Source of the DNA: Lepus europaeus
Lineage: Eukaryota > Chordata > Mammalia > Lagomorpha > Leporidae
NCBI RefSeq assembly: GCF_033115175.1
Contig: NC_084838.1
Location: 41,767,468-41,831,467 of the forward strand
Reading direction: 5' to 3'
Length of the DNA: 64,000 nt
Position numbers and translations under genes: made by a program. This document shows, one piece after another, positions 37,684-64,000 of this stretch (positions are counted from its first letter, which is position 1; each line of letters starts with the position of its first letter). The notes beneath the pieces were generated by a model that saw only the letters and a list, made by a program, of their open reading frames with translations, was not told the DNA's origin and searched no databases.

Positions 37684-37706
37684 GAAACCCTGATTTTTAA
37701 AAATCT

Positions 37707-38012
37707 GGGGGCCAGTGCTGTGGCTCACTTGGTTGATCCTCTGCCTGCGGTGCTGGCATCCCATATGGGCGCCGGGTTCTAATTCTGGTTGCTCCCCTTC
37801 CAGTCCAGCTCTCTGCTGTGGCCCGGGAAGGCAGTGGAGGATGGCCCAAGTCCTTGGGCCCTGCACCCACATGGGAGACCAAGAGGAAGCACCTGGCTCC
37901 TGGCTTTGGATCAGCACATTGCGTTGGCCGTAGCGGCCATTTGGGGGGTGATCCAACGGAAGGAAGACCTTTCTCTCTGTCTCTCTGTCTCTCACTGTCT
38001 AACTCTATATAT

Positions 38013-38038
<26 letters not shown>
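37707..38038 (+). mobile_element. C-SINE
   Basis: gggggccagtgctgtggctc to an A-run of about 30; TSD aaaatctgg. Confidence 0.9.
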
Positions 38039-38048
<10 letters not shown>

Positions 38049-38049
<1 letters not shown>

Positions 38050-38544
38050 CCTTTTTCCCCTTTGTTCATTGATAGAGAGCTTGTGTAGCGGGCTTACATG
38101 CTGCCTTGGCTGCAAGCAGTGTAGACTGGTTTGTGAGAGACTTGAGCATTGATAAGGTTCTTCAGTCCAGGGAGGTATTCGTAAGTTCTAATCCTACCCC
38201 TCCCCATATTTCCCTTTGTCGCCTCCCTGGTCTCATTCTTACTCTTTGCTGCAGCTTTCATGATGTGTGCCTGCCTCTCAGAGCATACACTGAGTGCAGC
38301 CTCTCCCCTGATCTTTATCCTCAGGTAGTTCAGCTTGCTCCTTGGATCATCCACAGACTTGAGTCTCCCAGTGACTCTGTTTCAATATAAAATTGGTTCT
38401 TATTCACCTTTATTCAATATACAATTGATTCTTCTAACCCCAAATTGTTTCTCTGTATATTCCTCATTTTGGTTAATGGGCCTCGTCCATATTAGGCATC
38501 TTTGGTTGGTGTCTTCCTTTATTCTTCTCCATCTGTCTTCAACA
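38049..38544. other. Unannotated stretch
   Basis: Short open frames on both strands, none with a recognisable domain. Confidence 0.35.
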
Positions 38545-38943
38545 CAGACATACCTCAGAGATACTGTGGTTCAGTTATTGCACAAAGCAAATAGTGCAGT
38601 AAAGCAAGTCACATGAAGGTTTTCATGTGCATATAAAAGTTATTTTTACACTATGCTGTAATCTATTATGTGTAAAATAGCATTGTGTCTAAAAAAACAA
38701 CCAATATACTTAATTAAAACTGTTTTATTGTTAAAAACTGCTAATGATCAACTAAGCCCTCCATGAGTCATGACTGTTTTTCTGATGGAGAGATTGCCTT
38801 AGTGTTGGTGGCTGCTGATTGATGAGGGTGATGGTTGCTGAAGGGGGGCGCGGCTGTGGCAGTTTCTTGAAGCAATAAATGGAGTTTGCTACACCAGCTG
38901 ATTCTTCCTTTCAGCATTTGCCCATAGTAGAATTTTAAACATT

Positions 38944-39290
38944 TTCTTTTTTTTTTAAATTTATTTATTTAGACAGGCAGAGTGGATAGTGAGAGAGAGA
39001 GAGACAGAGAGAAAGGTCTTCCTTTTTGCCGTTGGTTCACCCTCCAATGGCCGCTGCGGCCAGCGCATCTCGCTGATCCGGAGCCAGGAGCCAGGTGCTT
39101 CTCCTGGTCTCCCGTGAGGGTGCAGGGCCCAAGGACTTGGGCCATCCTCCACTGCCTTCCCGGGCCATAGCAGAGAGCTGGCCTGGAAGAGGGGCAACCG
39201 GGATAGAATCCGGCGCCCCGACCGGGACTAGAACCTGGTGTGCCGGCGCCGCAAGGTGGAGGATTAGCCTGTTAAGCCACGGCGCCGGCC
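38944..39290 (-). mobile_element. C-SINE, young-looking, in Tigger
   Basis: gacaggcagagtggatagtg to cacggcgccggccg; splits the Tigger remnant. Confidence 0.92.
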
Positions 39291-39632
39291 GAATTTTCAA
39301 AATTTGCATTAAACCTGTTAAACACTGCTACAGCTTTATCAAGTAAGTTTATGTAGTATTTTAAATCTTTTGTTGTAATTTCAACAATGTTCACAGCATC
39401 TTCACGAGGAGTAGATTCCATCTCCAGATACCACTTTCTTTGCTCAGCCCTAAGACACAACTCCTTATCCAGTTTTACCAGGAGACTTCACCAATTCAGT
39501 CACATCTTCAGGCTCCCCCTTCTTTTGCTGTTTCTACCACATTTGCAGTTAATTCCTCCATTGCAGTCTTGTACTCCTCAAAATCATCTATGAGGGTTAA
39601 AATCAGCTTTTTCTGAGCGCTGTTAATACTGA

Positions 39633-39965
39633 TTTTTTTAAAAGATTTGTTTATTTATTTGAAAGGCAGAGTTAAAGAGGTCGGTTGATTAATTGATCGA
39701 TCGATCTTCCATCTGTGGGTTCACTTCCCAAATGTCCACAGTGGTCAGGACTGTTCCAGGCCAAAGCCAGGAGACTAGAACTCCATTGGGTCTTGACGTG
39801 GGTGGCAGGGGCCCAAGCACTTGAACCATCCTCCACTGCTTTCCTAGGTACTTTGGCAGGGAGCTGGATTGGAAGTGGAGTATCCCGGGACTCCAACCAG
39901 TGCTTATATAGGATGCCAGTGTTGCAGGCAGTGGCTTAACCTGCTGCACCACAATGCTGGCCCCA
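39633..39965 (-). mobile_element. C-SINE in Tigger
   Basis: agatttgtttatttatttga to ccacaatgctggcccc; carries a small (GATC)n run near 39693-39705. Confidence 0.88.
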
Positions 39966-40003
39966 ATGTTGATATTTTGACCTCCCATGAATCATGAATA
40001 CTC

Positions 40004-40316
40004 TTTTTTTTTTTTTTTTTTGAGAGGTAGAGTTACTGAAAGAAAGGGAGAGAAGGTCTTTTATCCTCTGGTTCACTCCCCAAATGGATACAATGTCTGG
40101 AGCTGGGCTGATCTGAAGTGAGAAGCCAGGAGCTTCTTCCAGGTTTCCCACACAGGTGCAGGGGCCCAAGCACTTGGGCCATCTTCCACTGCTTTCCCTG
40201 GTCATTAGCAGAGAGCTGAATCAGAAGAGGAGCAGCCAGGACTTGAAGCAGCACCCATATGGGATACCAGTGCCACAGGTGGAGGCTTTACCTGCTACAC
40301 CGCAGCACTGGGCCCT
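40004..40316 (-). mobile_element. C-SINE in Tigger
   Basis: T-run and gagaggtagagttactgaaa to cgcagcactgggccc. Confidence 0.88.
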
Positions 40317-40334
40317 TGAATGATTTTTCTTAAA

Positions 40335-40658
40335 AATTTTTTAAAAGACTTATTTGTTTGAAAGAGTTAACATAGAGAAAAGGAGAGACAGATCTTCCCT
40401 CTGCTGGGCCACCCCCTCAATGGTTGCAATGGCCAGGGCTGGGCTAGGCAAAAGCCAGGAGCAGGGAACTCAAGTGGACTCTTACGTAGGTGGCAGAGAA
40501 TCAGGTACCTACCTGCGCCATCATCTGCTGTTTCCCAGGTGTGCATTAGCAGGAAGCAAGATCAGAAGTGGAGGTGGGACTTGATCCCAGGCACTCTTAT
40601 ATGGGATGCAGTTGTCCCAAATGGCAGCTTAACTTGCGCTGTGACAACACCCATTCCC
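40335..40658 (-). mobile_element. Older C-SINE in Tigger
   Basis: agacttatttgtttgaaaga to gtgacaacacccattccc. Confidence 0.75.
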
Positions 40659-40751
40659 TTGGAGCAGGCATTGATTTCTCTTTAACTGGAAAGTCATAGA
40701 TTGCGTCTTCCAATAGAAGGCTGTTTTGTCTACATTGAAAAGCTGTTGTTT

Positions 40752-41076
40752 AGGGACTGGCACTGTGGCGTAGTAGGCTAAGCCTCCGCATGCAGTGGGA
40801 GCATCCCATATGGACACCGGTCGTATCTCGGCTGCTTTTCTTCTGATTCAGCTCTGTGCTGTGGCCTGGGAAAGCAGCAGAGGATGACCTAGGTCCCTGC
40901 ACCCTGCATCCATGTGGAGACCCGGAAAAAGCTCCTGGCTTTGGATTGGCTGAGCTCTGACCAATGTGGCCATTTGGGGAGTGAATCAATGGATGGAAGA
41001 CCTGTCTCTCTGTTTCTCCTGCTGTCTGTAGCTCTTCTTCTAAAATAAATAGATGATTTTTTTTTTTTTTTTTAAA
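40752..41076 (+). mobile_element. C-SINE in Tigger
   Basis: agggactggcactgtggcgt to a mixed T/A tail; target gaaaagctgtt repeated on both sides. Confidence 0.87.
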
Positions 41077-41090
41077 GAAAAGCTGTTTAC

Positions 41091-41470
41091 GGCCGGTGCC
41101 GTGGCTCACTAGGCTAATCCTCTGCCTTGCGGCGCTAGCACACTGGGTTCTAGTCCCGGTCAGGGCGCCGGATTCTGTCCCGGTTGCCCCTCTTCCAGGC
41201 CAGCTCTCTGCTGTGGCCAGGGAGTGCAGTGGAGGATGGCCCAAGTGCTTGGGCGCTGCACCCCATGGGAGACCAGGATAAGCACCTGGCTCCTGCCTTC
41301 GGATCAGCAAGATGCGCCGGCCACAGCACGCCAGCCGCAGCGGCCATTGGAGGGTGAACCAACGGCAAAGGAAGACCTTTCTCTCTCTCTCTCTCTCTCA
41401 CTGTCCACTCTGTCTGTCAAAAAAAAAAAAACAAAAAACAAAAAACAAAAAAAAAAAACACAACACAAAA
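41091..41470 (+). mobile_element. C-SINE, young-looking, in Tigger
   Basis: ggccggtgccgtggctcact to a long A-rich tail broken by C's. Confidence 0.9.
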
Positions 41471-42428
41471 AGCAAAAACGCTGCTTAGTGTTGCCGCCTT
41501 CGTCAATTCTCTTAATTAGATCTTCTGGACAACTTGCTACAGCTGCTACATCAGCACTTGCTGCTTCACCTTGCACTTTCATGTTACAGAGATGGTTTCT
41601 TTCCTTAAACCTCATGAACCAACCTCTGCTAGATTCAGACTTTTCTTCTGCAGTTTTCTCACCTTTCTCAGCCTTCATTCAATTAAAGAATGAGAGCCTT
41701 GCTCGGGATTAGGCTTTGGGTTAGGGGAACATTGTGGTTGCTTAGGTCTCCTATCCACACCATTAAAACTTTCTCCAAGGCTGTTTCACTTTCTTATCCT
41801 GCATGTGGTCACTGGAGTAGCATTTTTAATCTTCAAGAACTTTTCATTTGCATTCACACCTTGGCCTTTTGGTGCAACAAGCCAAGCTTTTGACCTACCT
41901 CAGCTCTTGACACACTTTCTAAACTTAATATTTTCTAGCTTTTGCTTTCAAATGAGAGACATGGGATTCTTCCTTTTTTTTCCTTTCACATTTGTGAATG
42001 TGATTATAGGGTTATTAATGGACCTGATTTTAATATTGTGTCTCAGGGAATAGGGAGGCCAGGGGAGAGGGAGATAGATGTGGTGGGGGAGGCGAGGACA
42101 GATTTGGGGTAGAGAGGTGGTATGGATAGTAGATCAGTGGAGCAGTCAAAACATGTGGCATGGAGCTTGTAAATCTGTCATAGAGTGGGACTCATGACAC
42201 CCCACAACAATAATGGTAACATCAAAGATTGCTGATCACAGATCACCATAGAAGATATAACACTAATGAATAAGTTTACAATATTATAAGAACTACCAGA
42301 ATGTGATACATGAGCTGAGTATAGGTTGTTGAAGAAAATGGTGCCAAGCCACAAACCTTCAATTTGTAAAAAACTGTTAATGTCTGCAGAGTGAACAAAG
42401 CAAAGCTCAATAAGGCAAATTATGCCTG

Positions 42429-43029
42429 AATTAAGTTCCTCCAGATTTGCCTTGGCTTTTCTTCCTCTCTATTCCCTTTGCTTCTCTGACTTTGTTTAGG
42501 CCTCACCTTTCTTTTGAACTTCTTTTCTACTGATAATCTAAGTGGCCATAAGGTTGTTTTTCAAAAGAATATCATTACTTCTACTGTTGTTTAGGTTGTA
42601 TATTACACAAAAGTGCCATGTTTATTCTAGAAATTATGGGTTTGCATATTTATTTTGGCAATCTTCTAGCAGATGGGAGTAAAATGTGTTGTTCTAACAT
42701 CACTATATGTTAGGACAACGAAGGAAGGGGAACCTGTTACACATAAAGACACCAAGGAACTGAAGAAAACCTTCACTCTTAGGTCCTTGGTTCTCTGGCA
42801 GGTGAAGTTCTCATCCATTGAGATCCCAGGTGAAATCCCTCTGCACCAGGGTCAGTTCTTTTACTGCGTCATGACATGTTTGCTTACTCTCTTCTTACAG
42901 TGCTTATCGTGTTACATTATAATTGATACATGAATCTATCCAAGCCCCTCAGGGACAGGGCAGTTCATTCTTTGGACCTTCATTAGATAGCCCAATGTCC
43001 AGCACACAGAGTAGGTCAATAAGTGTGTA
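42429..43029. other. APTX intron 1 end, no exon seen
   Basis: Unique and AT-rich; a possible L2-like tail near 42935-43030. Confidence 0.4.
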
Positions 43030-43215
43030 ACAATCTTTGATTGTTTAGCACGATGCAGGCAGGGAGATAAAGGCTTAACCACATTATCTAATTTAATCCT
43101 GCCAGCAGCTCCCTGAGTCTGCCATTATCCTGGGTTTATGGGTGAGGGAATTGGGAGAGGGAGGTGAAGTCATCTGCCTCAAGACGAGCATCTGGTAAAT
43201 CACATGTGAGGTGCT
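43030..43215 (-). mobile_element. MIR
   Basis: ctaatttaatcctgccagca and gggtgagggaattgggagag are MIR on the reverse strand, ending about 65 bases before APTX exon 2. Confidence 0.6.
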
Positions 43216-43227
43216 GCTGAGGTGTAG

Positions 43228-58231
<15,004 letters not shown>

Positions 58232-58328
58232 TTCTGCAGAGCTGAACGGCTGCCGCGAGTGCGGCCGGCTGTTTGGAGCGAACTGCTGGCACCTATTCTG
58301 GGTTGCTTGTGAACTGTTCATTTCTTGG

Positions 58329-58334
58329 ATTAAA
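58329..58334 (+). terminator. APTX: APTX poly(A) signal ATTAAA
   Basis: ATTAAA 98 bases after the stop, followed by a T-rich stretch at about 58360-58385. A minus-strand C-SINE begins about 45 bases later and supplies part of the T-rich tail. Confidence 0.75.
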
Positions 58335-58377
58335 ACATGCAGCATTTTTACAAAGCTTATTCTGGTTTTATTTTATT

Positions 58378-59208
58378 TTTAAAGATTTTTATTTATTTAT
58401 TTGAAAGGCAGAGTTACAGAGAGGCAGAGAGAAAGAGAGAGCGAGAGAGAGAGAGAGAGAGAGATAGCTTCCATCTGCTGGTCCACTCCCTAAATGGCTG
58501 CAATGGTCAGAGCTGCTCTGATCTGAAGCCAGGAGCCAGTAGCTTCCTCTGGATCCCTGACTCGGGTGCAGGGGCCCAAGGACTTGGGCCATCCTCTACT
58601 GCTTTCCCAGGCTGTAGCAGAGAACTGGATTGTGTTGGGCACCAAAAAATATGTTGTGCCCAGATTGTTAGATCCCCGCAGAGACCCCCAGAGAGTCGAT
58701 CACACCGAACTGCAAAAGCAAGGTTTATTCGGGAATACAAGCCACGACAGGGACCCCATCCAACCAACTGGCACAGCAGAGGAAGGAGTGAGGACCCGGT
58801 CTTTGTTTGGGAGAGTTTTTAAAGGGAAGAAGGGCTACATCAGCAGGAAAAAATAGTTACATACAGCATGGGAGCTCTGGGTACAGGGAGTTACAGTGGG
58901 GGCTCACAGCACGGAAGCTCTGGGCACAGGGAGTTACTTTGTTTAGCAATCTCTACTGTGCTGTCCTTGGTCTACTGAGCTGGCTGTCCCTGGTAAGCTT
59001 TGATATCTCCGGAATGCCTGAATGCCTGCTTGTACAAGGACTCGGGTCTGCTATGGGAAACGGAAGCTGCTTTTTTTTATTGTTTTAAAATGGAGTCACT
59101 TTGGTTCTTCAATTGGAAGTGGAGCAGCTGGGACTTGAACTGGTGCCCATATGGGATGCCGGCACTGCAGATGGTGGCTTTACCTGCTACGCCACAATGC
59201 TGGCCCCC
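58378..59208 (-). mobile_element. C-SINE split by the solo LTR
   Basis: Parts 58378-58632 and 59112-59208 join into one copy (ctggattg|gaagtggagc restored). The SINE is older than the LTR. Confidence 0.88.
58633..59111 (-). mobile_element. Solo LTR of an endogenous retrovirus (gamma/ERV1-like)
   Basis: 479 bases, starting TG and ending CA on both strands, flanked by a perfect 4-bp duplication ATTG (58629-58632 and 59112-59115). On the minus strand AATAAA is followed by a U5-like segment ending GGTGCCCAACA, typical of gammaretroviral LTRs. No internal gene remains, so this is a recombined solo LTR. It sits inside a C-SINE. Confidence 0.85.
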
Positions 59209-59212
59209 TGGT

Positions 59213-59846
59213 TTGTTTTTTATTTGAGAGTGAGAGAGAGAGACAGAGACACAGACAGGGAGAGTTCTTACCTGCTGGTTCACTTTCCTAATGCCAATGA
59301 TGGCCAGGGCTGGGCCATTCCAAAGCTAGGAGCTGGGAACCAATCAGTTCTCCCATGTGAGTGGCATGAACCTAATTACTTGAGCCGTCACTGCTGCCTC
59401 TCGTGGCCCACATTAGCAAGAAGCTGGAGTCAGGAGCTGGAGCTGGGTACCAAACCCAGGTAACTCTAATGTGGGATATGGAAATCAGATATATTTATTT
59501 GAGAGGCAGAGTTACAGAGAGGCAGAGAGGGAGAGAGAGAGAGAGAGATGTCTTCCATCTGCTGGTTCACTCCCCAGATGGCTGCAATGGCCAGACCTGG
59601 GCCAATCTGAAGCCAGGAGCCAGGAGCTTCTTCCAGGTCTCCCATATGGGTGCAGGGGCCCAAGCACTTGGGCCATCTTCTACTGCTTTCCCAGGCCATA
59701 GCAGGGAGCTGGGTTGGCAGTGGAGCAGCCAGGACTCAAACTGGCACTCAAACAGGTGGTGGCTTTACCTGCCACGCCACGGTACCGGCCACAAGGGATA
59801 TAGGAATCTTAATTGGTGTCTTAACTAGTTGGCCAAACACCGCCCC
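59213..59846 (-). mobile_element. Older C-SINE split by a younger one
   Basis: Parts 59213-59487 (tttatttgagagtgagagag to taactctaatgtgggatat) and 59795-59846 (gtgtcttaactagttggcca). Confidence 0.78.
59488..59794 (-). mobile_element. C-SINE, nested
   Basis: atatttatttgagaggcaga to gccacggtaccggcca; TSD gggatatggaaatc/gggatataggaatc. Confidence 0.88.
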
Positions 59847-61536
59847 TTAAGTGGCCATAGTGTAGGGTGATTGAAATAATTCACGAATTAGGAATCTGGA
59901 TTTGTTAAGAATGTGTCCTCTGGATGTGAGGGTGGCTGGGACATGTGTGATCACCGTCTCCAGGACCTCTGTGAGGCCTAACGGGGGTGGAGCAACAGAC
60001 TTCCCTAATGCAGGGTTTAGGAGCGGAAAGCTGGCTGGCTGTTTCTTGCCTCGCCTGTATCCTCCCCTCCCGCAGGCGCATGGTGGCGGCTTTCAGCAGA
60101 GCAGCTGGGGTGGTCTCTTGTTTATCCTGATGGCTGTGCTGGGCCGTGTTCTCTGCCTTAGGATAGTCTGCCTTCCTTCACGAGGAGGCTGAGTGACTCC
60201 CGTCCTTTCCACTTCTCTCCTAGATCACCCAAACGTTCCCGTCGGTTCTTCACTGAGCAGTGAGGCTAGATGAGGGCAAGGAAGATGGACTTTCCCTCTG
60301 GTACCGGGGGTCCTGGCTGCTGAGGAAAACTCAGCCCTGCGTGCATCGCGGCTCAGCTCTCGAGTGTTCTTGCTGGTCTGCTTGGGTATGTTGTCAGAAG
60401 CAAAGTTCGCTTGTTTGAGGCATTTCTCCAAGGTAGCTGACAGAGTCGATCTAGAAGGCAGTTACGGAATGACAAGGCTGAACAGAATCATAGCCTTATT
60501 TTCCCCTGAGAAGAAATTGGGGTGGAAGTGTTGTTTTGAATTGGTTTTGGGATAATACTAGATCTAAAGGTAAAGAGAAAACTATAAAGTTGTTTTTGAT
60601 CAAATTGGTGGTGTATTTGAGGACTCCTGACTTGTTGAAAAAAAAAAAAACGCCCTAATCTAGAGACCACATTTGACCTCGGTGTTGGTCACAAACAGGA
60701 TGCCACAGTGAGGATGGGTATAGAATACTTAGGAATTAATGATTATGGCTCTGCCAGGACACATGAACCATTTTCTGGTTGGCTGTCCGGGCCAGTTGTA
60801 GGACTTCTTTTCCTCTGCGGGGTCAAGGTTATTTCAGGATCCAGGACACCTTGGCCTTTGGGTAAGGGAGAGTGCCTGTCTATAGGGACCAGCCCTTCCT
60901 TTCTGCAAGTGTTGATGGGAGCCCTCTGGCCCAAGCCCTTCCAGTCTGGGTCTGGAGCCAATGATAATCTCCCTGGACGGCTCCCTTTCTCCCCTCATGC
61001 CCAGAGGTCAGTGATGGATGCTGTCGGCCTTAGGCTCAGAGCATAAGCATTTTTCCTCTTCTGGGTCAGTCTCTGAGAAACACAGGTACAAATGGTCCTT
61101 GCAGGACCAGATCATAGTTGAGGCTCTCTGCAGGTGTCAGGGACATTTCCTGGTGCCTGAGGAAGGGCATTCAGTCACACACACTGGGTACAGCGTGTGT
61201 CCGAGGCTTAGGGCTCTTCTGTCAGAATTGGCCTCACTGCTGCCCTCTGCTCCCCACAACTCCAGCTTGGAGACCCGCAGAATTTTTGAAGTGTCTTCTG
61301 TAAACCAAAAGTTAAAATCCAGTGCTGAAAGCCATGAAGCCCACTCTGCAGAACCCTCTATGTGTACACACTGTGTTGTTATCAGGGAGTTCGTGGAGCC
61401 ATGAGAGTGCTTCCATTGACTCCAAGGGTCTATGGACCCCAACTTGAGGATCTCTGCTGTGCATCTGGGATGTTCAGAAGGGGTCCAGGGTCACCGCATG
61501 GGTCTGGGGCAGACCTTATCCATTGGTCTTTCTGGT
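59847..61536. other. Largest SINE-free intergenic block, 1.7 kb
   Basis: Moderately GC-rich, no exon structure that I can support. Frames such as 60708-61046 (+) and 61018-61404 (+) have no recognisable domain. A 12-base A run is near 60640. Confidence 0.4.
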
Positions 61537-61552
61537 CTGTGGATCTATTTTT

Positions 61553-61877
61553 TTTTTTTTAAAAGATTTATTTATTTATTTGAAAGAGTTACAGAGAAAG
61601 GTAGAGGCAGAGAGAGAGGTCTTCTATCCGCTGGTTCACTCCCCAGATGGCCACAATGGCCAGAGCTGCGCTGATCCGAAGCCAGGAGCCAGGAGCTTCT
61701 TCCGGGACTCCCATGTGGGCGCAGGGGCCCAAGGACTTGGGCCATCTTCTACTGCTATCCCAGGCCATAGCAGAGAGCTGGATGGGAAGTGGAGCAGCTG
61801 GGACTCGAACTGGCACCCATATGGGATGCCTGCAGCTCAGGCCAGGGCTTTAACTCACTGTGCTACAGTGCCAGCCC
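61553..61877 (-). mobile_element. C-SINE
   Basis: agatttatttatttatttga to gctacagtgccagcc; perfect 16-bp TSD ctgtggatctattttt (61537-61552, 61878-61893). Confidence 0.93.
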
Positions 61878-62134
61878 CTGTGGATCTATTTTTGATACCA
61901 TCTCCTTCAGCCTCCTCGATTTGTAGAGGACAGCTGGGACTTGAAGGTTTAAAGGGGTGCTTTCAGCCATGTAAACCTGGTCTGGCCTTTGTTGAAGTCC
62001 TCTTGATGCTCTCAGGGTACTGGCATCCTGTTTACAATAAGGATTGACTAACTGTTGAGTCCCACTCACCTTTTGCTTCATTATATTTTCTTCATTCAAA
62101 GGTAGAGTAGAAAAAAAAAAAAACCTTAGGAATT

Positions 62135-62295
62135 ATATCTGAGGCTCAGCTCTGTTAGATGTTAGCTGTGTGAACTTGAGGAGCTCATTTAACTTATCTG
62201 GGCTGAATTTTCTCATCTGTGAAATGGAGTTAAAACATGTACCCCTCCCCTCAGGGCTGGCTGTAAGGATTAAATGAACATGAACATGAGTGGCC
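62135..62295 (+). mobile_element. MIR
   Basis: ttctcatctgtgaaatggag and taaggattaaatgaacatga mark the MIR core. Confidence 0.7.
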
Positions 62296-62662
62296 CTGCC
62301 AAAATCTAACCCCATCTCTCTGTGAAGCCTCAGTGTCTCCCATTTTTCGTTCCAATCTTGCTTCTTGTATTTAAAACCAGGGCCTTGGACTAGATGATCC
62401 CTACTTGTAAGATTCAAGTCTTTCAGTGTCACTGGTTACCTCCCATTTCTCTGCCCTAAAGGTCTCTTTTTCTGTTACCAAACTTGGCAGATGGACATTC
62501 TAAGGTGTAAGAGAGACTTTGCAACCATGTCTCAGCCTACAAAGTATCTGTGTAAAGAAGTATTTGCCCTACTTTGCCGACTTTGGACCCATGGCAGGGA
62601 GAAAAGGGCATAGCTGAATCTAGGGGCTTAAATGACACCATTAAAACCCTCCTTTCTGTTTC

Positions 62663-62997
62663 TTTTTTAAAAAGGATTTATTGATTTATGTGAAAGAGTT
62701 ACAGAGAGAGAGGGAGAGACAGAGAGGTCTTCCATCCACTGGTTCACTCCCCAGATGGTCACAACAGCTGGCACTGTTGCCAGGCTAAAGCCAGGAGCCA
62801 GAAGCTAGGAGTTTCTGGATCTCCCACGTGGGTGCAGGGGCCCAAGTACTTGGGCCATCTGCTGCTGCTTTCCCAGGTGCATTAGCAGGGAGCTGGATCA
62901 GAAATGGAACAGCCAGGACTTGAACTGGTGCCCATATGGGATACCAGCACTGCAGGTAGAGGCTTACCCCTTTACACCACAGCACTGCACTGGCCCC
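62663..62997 (-). mobile_element. C-SINE
   Basis: ggatttattgatttatgtga to cagcactgcactggcccc; TSD cctttctgtttc (62651-62662, 62998-63009). Confidence 0.92.
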
Positions 62998-63009
62998 CCT
63001 TTCTGTTTC

Positions 63010-64000
63010 ATAGTTTAATTTTCCCACGCTGGCTCTCTCCAGAGGGTATCTAAAGATTCCCCGTGGGCCTAGGAGAGAGCAACCCTTTCTCCCTACCCTT
63101 CCTACCAAAGCATAGAAAGGGCCCTGATTGCTCTCCTTAGAGCAACACTCATCTCCAGATGAATCACAGTGTCCCTTGAGAGGATGGCGTACTGTGGCCA
63201 TCTCAAGTGATGGGGTCATCTTGAGGTGAGAGTGAAGGACTCTGGGGCTGATGACCCCACCAGAATTACATGGAGCAGAGGAGCTGTTCGCAGGACAACA
63301 GCTGTCTACTATTGCACACATCACCCCCACCTGCTGATCGCTGCCTTGGCCCCAGGTTGCTATCACATAGTCCAACACTGAGAAGACAAACAGCCCTGGA
63401 CTCTCGGCACCTGTGGGTTGAAGTTGATGCAACCCATTGTCTCTGCTCCCAGCCTGTGCTGTTTGATGTGGACTACAGGAAGAGCTCTGTTATGTTTTCA
63501 TGTTAAGTAATCAGTTCCTGGCCAAGGACCTCGTGCAGAAACTCCTCCAGAAGGAACAGGAGGTGCTCTTACAGCACTGGTTGGGGTTTCCGTGAGGCAC
63601 CTCCATATCCGGGCTCTCCAGGGAACCAGCCTCTGCTGCTCTTCCCTCGGTCGCGTTCTGGAGGGAGGGTCAGGCCCAGGGCCGAGGGGGATGCCTGGGG
63701 AGCCTGAGGAGCAGCTGGACTCCTACCTCCTGCACACAGCATTTCCACCATCACAAGCACTCACGAGGTTACAAAGACATTACTCAGGGACTAAGGGCTG
63801 GACACTGTTTCTTCTGAACCCGAAAAGGGAAAATGTTCATGATAATAAGAGGAAGAGATAGGTCAAATACTAAAACATCGTCCCATCAGCTGATCAGGCT
63901 TTGGGAAGAGACCCGAATTTTTGTAGAGGCCCTCATATGTACACCCATTTAAATTCGCCCTCTGTGAAGCCGATAGCCCATAGGCCCCCTTCATGTCAAT
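63010..64000. other. Unannotated intergenic stretch
   Basis: No repeat family or gene recognised. The frame 62785-63432 (-) starts in the SINE and has no domain. Confidence 0.4.

Larger units (their letters stand above)
38545..42428 (-). mobile_element. Tigger1-like DNA transposon, decayed, broken by SINEs
   Basis: The left end CAGACATACCTCAGAG and the right end, read inverted as CAGGCATAATTTGCC, are the Tigger terminal repeats. Minus-strand transposase remnants are readable: [20 protein letters not shown] (39272-39460), FNVDKTAFYWK around the first catalytic Asp (near 40700-40745), and [14 protein letters not shown]...[11 protein letters not shown] (41480-41680). Pieces are 38545-38943, 39291-39632, 39966-40003, 40659-40751 and 41471-42428, separated by C-SINEs. 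Part of the catalytic core is missing between 40003 and 40659. A cut-and-paste fossil of early mammalian age, not active. Confidence 0.88.

Noticed and set aside
37429-37995. 188-residue open frame, minus strand
   Set aside because: It runs through two C-SINEs; the same peptides (ARCFSWSPMGCRAQ, LGPSSTALPGHSREL) recur at dozens of other SINE copies.
39272-41678. Minus-strand transposase-like peptides as a gene
   Set aside because: They are broken blocks of one Tigger element separated by SINEs, with missing core and altered catalytic surroundings (NVDK for NVDE), so not a domesticated gene.
58633-59111. Continuation of the APTX 3' UTR
   Set aside because: ATTAAA at 58329 precedes it, and the segment has TG...CA ends and a target duplication, so it is an inserted LTR.
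62785-63432. 215-residue open frame, minus strand
   Set aside because: Its C-terminal part is SINE; the rest has no domain, no splice context and no family resemblance.

Overview
This is nuclear DNA from a mammal, almost certainly a lagomorph (rabbit or hare). More than seventy copies or fragments of the tRNA-derived lagomorph C-repeat SINE are scattered through it, together with older mammalian repeats (MIR, L2, L1, Tigger). There is no bacterial-style coding: real protein is split into short exons with good splice sites, and almost every longer open frame is a C-SINE read through in some frame.

Two genes are recognisable, arranged head to head as in other mammals. DNAJA1 (type I HSP40 co-chaperone) lies on the minus strand at the left. 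Its non-coding exon 1 starts near 6500 in a CpG island, and coding exons at 5224-5093, 4976-4799, 3112-3008 and 2466-2239 give residues 1-214. The rest (about 180 residues in the human protein) lies beyond the left edge. APTX (aprataxin, the DNA 5'-adenylate hydrolase) lies on the plus strand. Its non-coding first exon ends at 27799 in a second CpG island, and seven coding exons run from 43285 to 58231, giving a complete 340-residue protein with FHA, HIT and zinc-finger parts. An ATTAAA poly(A) signal follows at 58329.

Layout: 1-2238, DNAJA1 intron and dense SINEs; 2239-6500, DNAJA1 exons; 5440-7160, CpG island with heat-shock element, ETS, GC-box and RFX X-box motifs; 7160-27480, SINE-rich intergenic DNA (possibly the first intron of a distal APTX transcript); 27480-28270, APTX CpG island with CCAAT and CRE; 27800-43277, APTX intron 1, which contains a decayed Tigger DNA transposon (38545-42428); 43278-58352, the rest of APTX; 58378-64000, downstream intergenic DNA with a solo retroviral LTR nested inside a SINE.

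Functionally, DNAJA1 helps HSP70 fold and import proteins, and APTX repairs abortive DNA-ligation ends; they share a neighbourhood rather than a pathway. I found no new biological system. The points most worth checking are a GC-AG intron in DNAJA1, the apparent loss of the start codon of the long APTX isoform, an X-box between the two genes, a 40-bp triplication at a SINE-SINE junction, and several datable nested insertions. Repeat names are by recognition from memory, and boundaries are good to about 5-10 bases unless a target-site duplication (TSD) is given.
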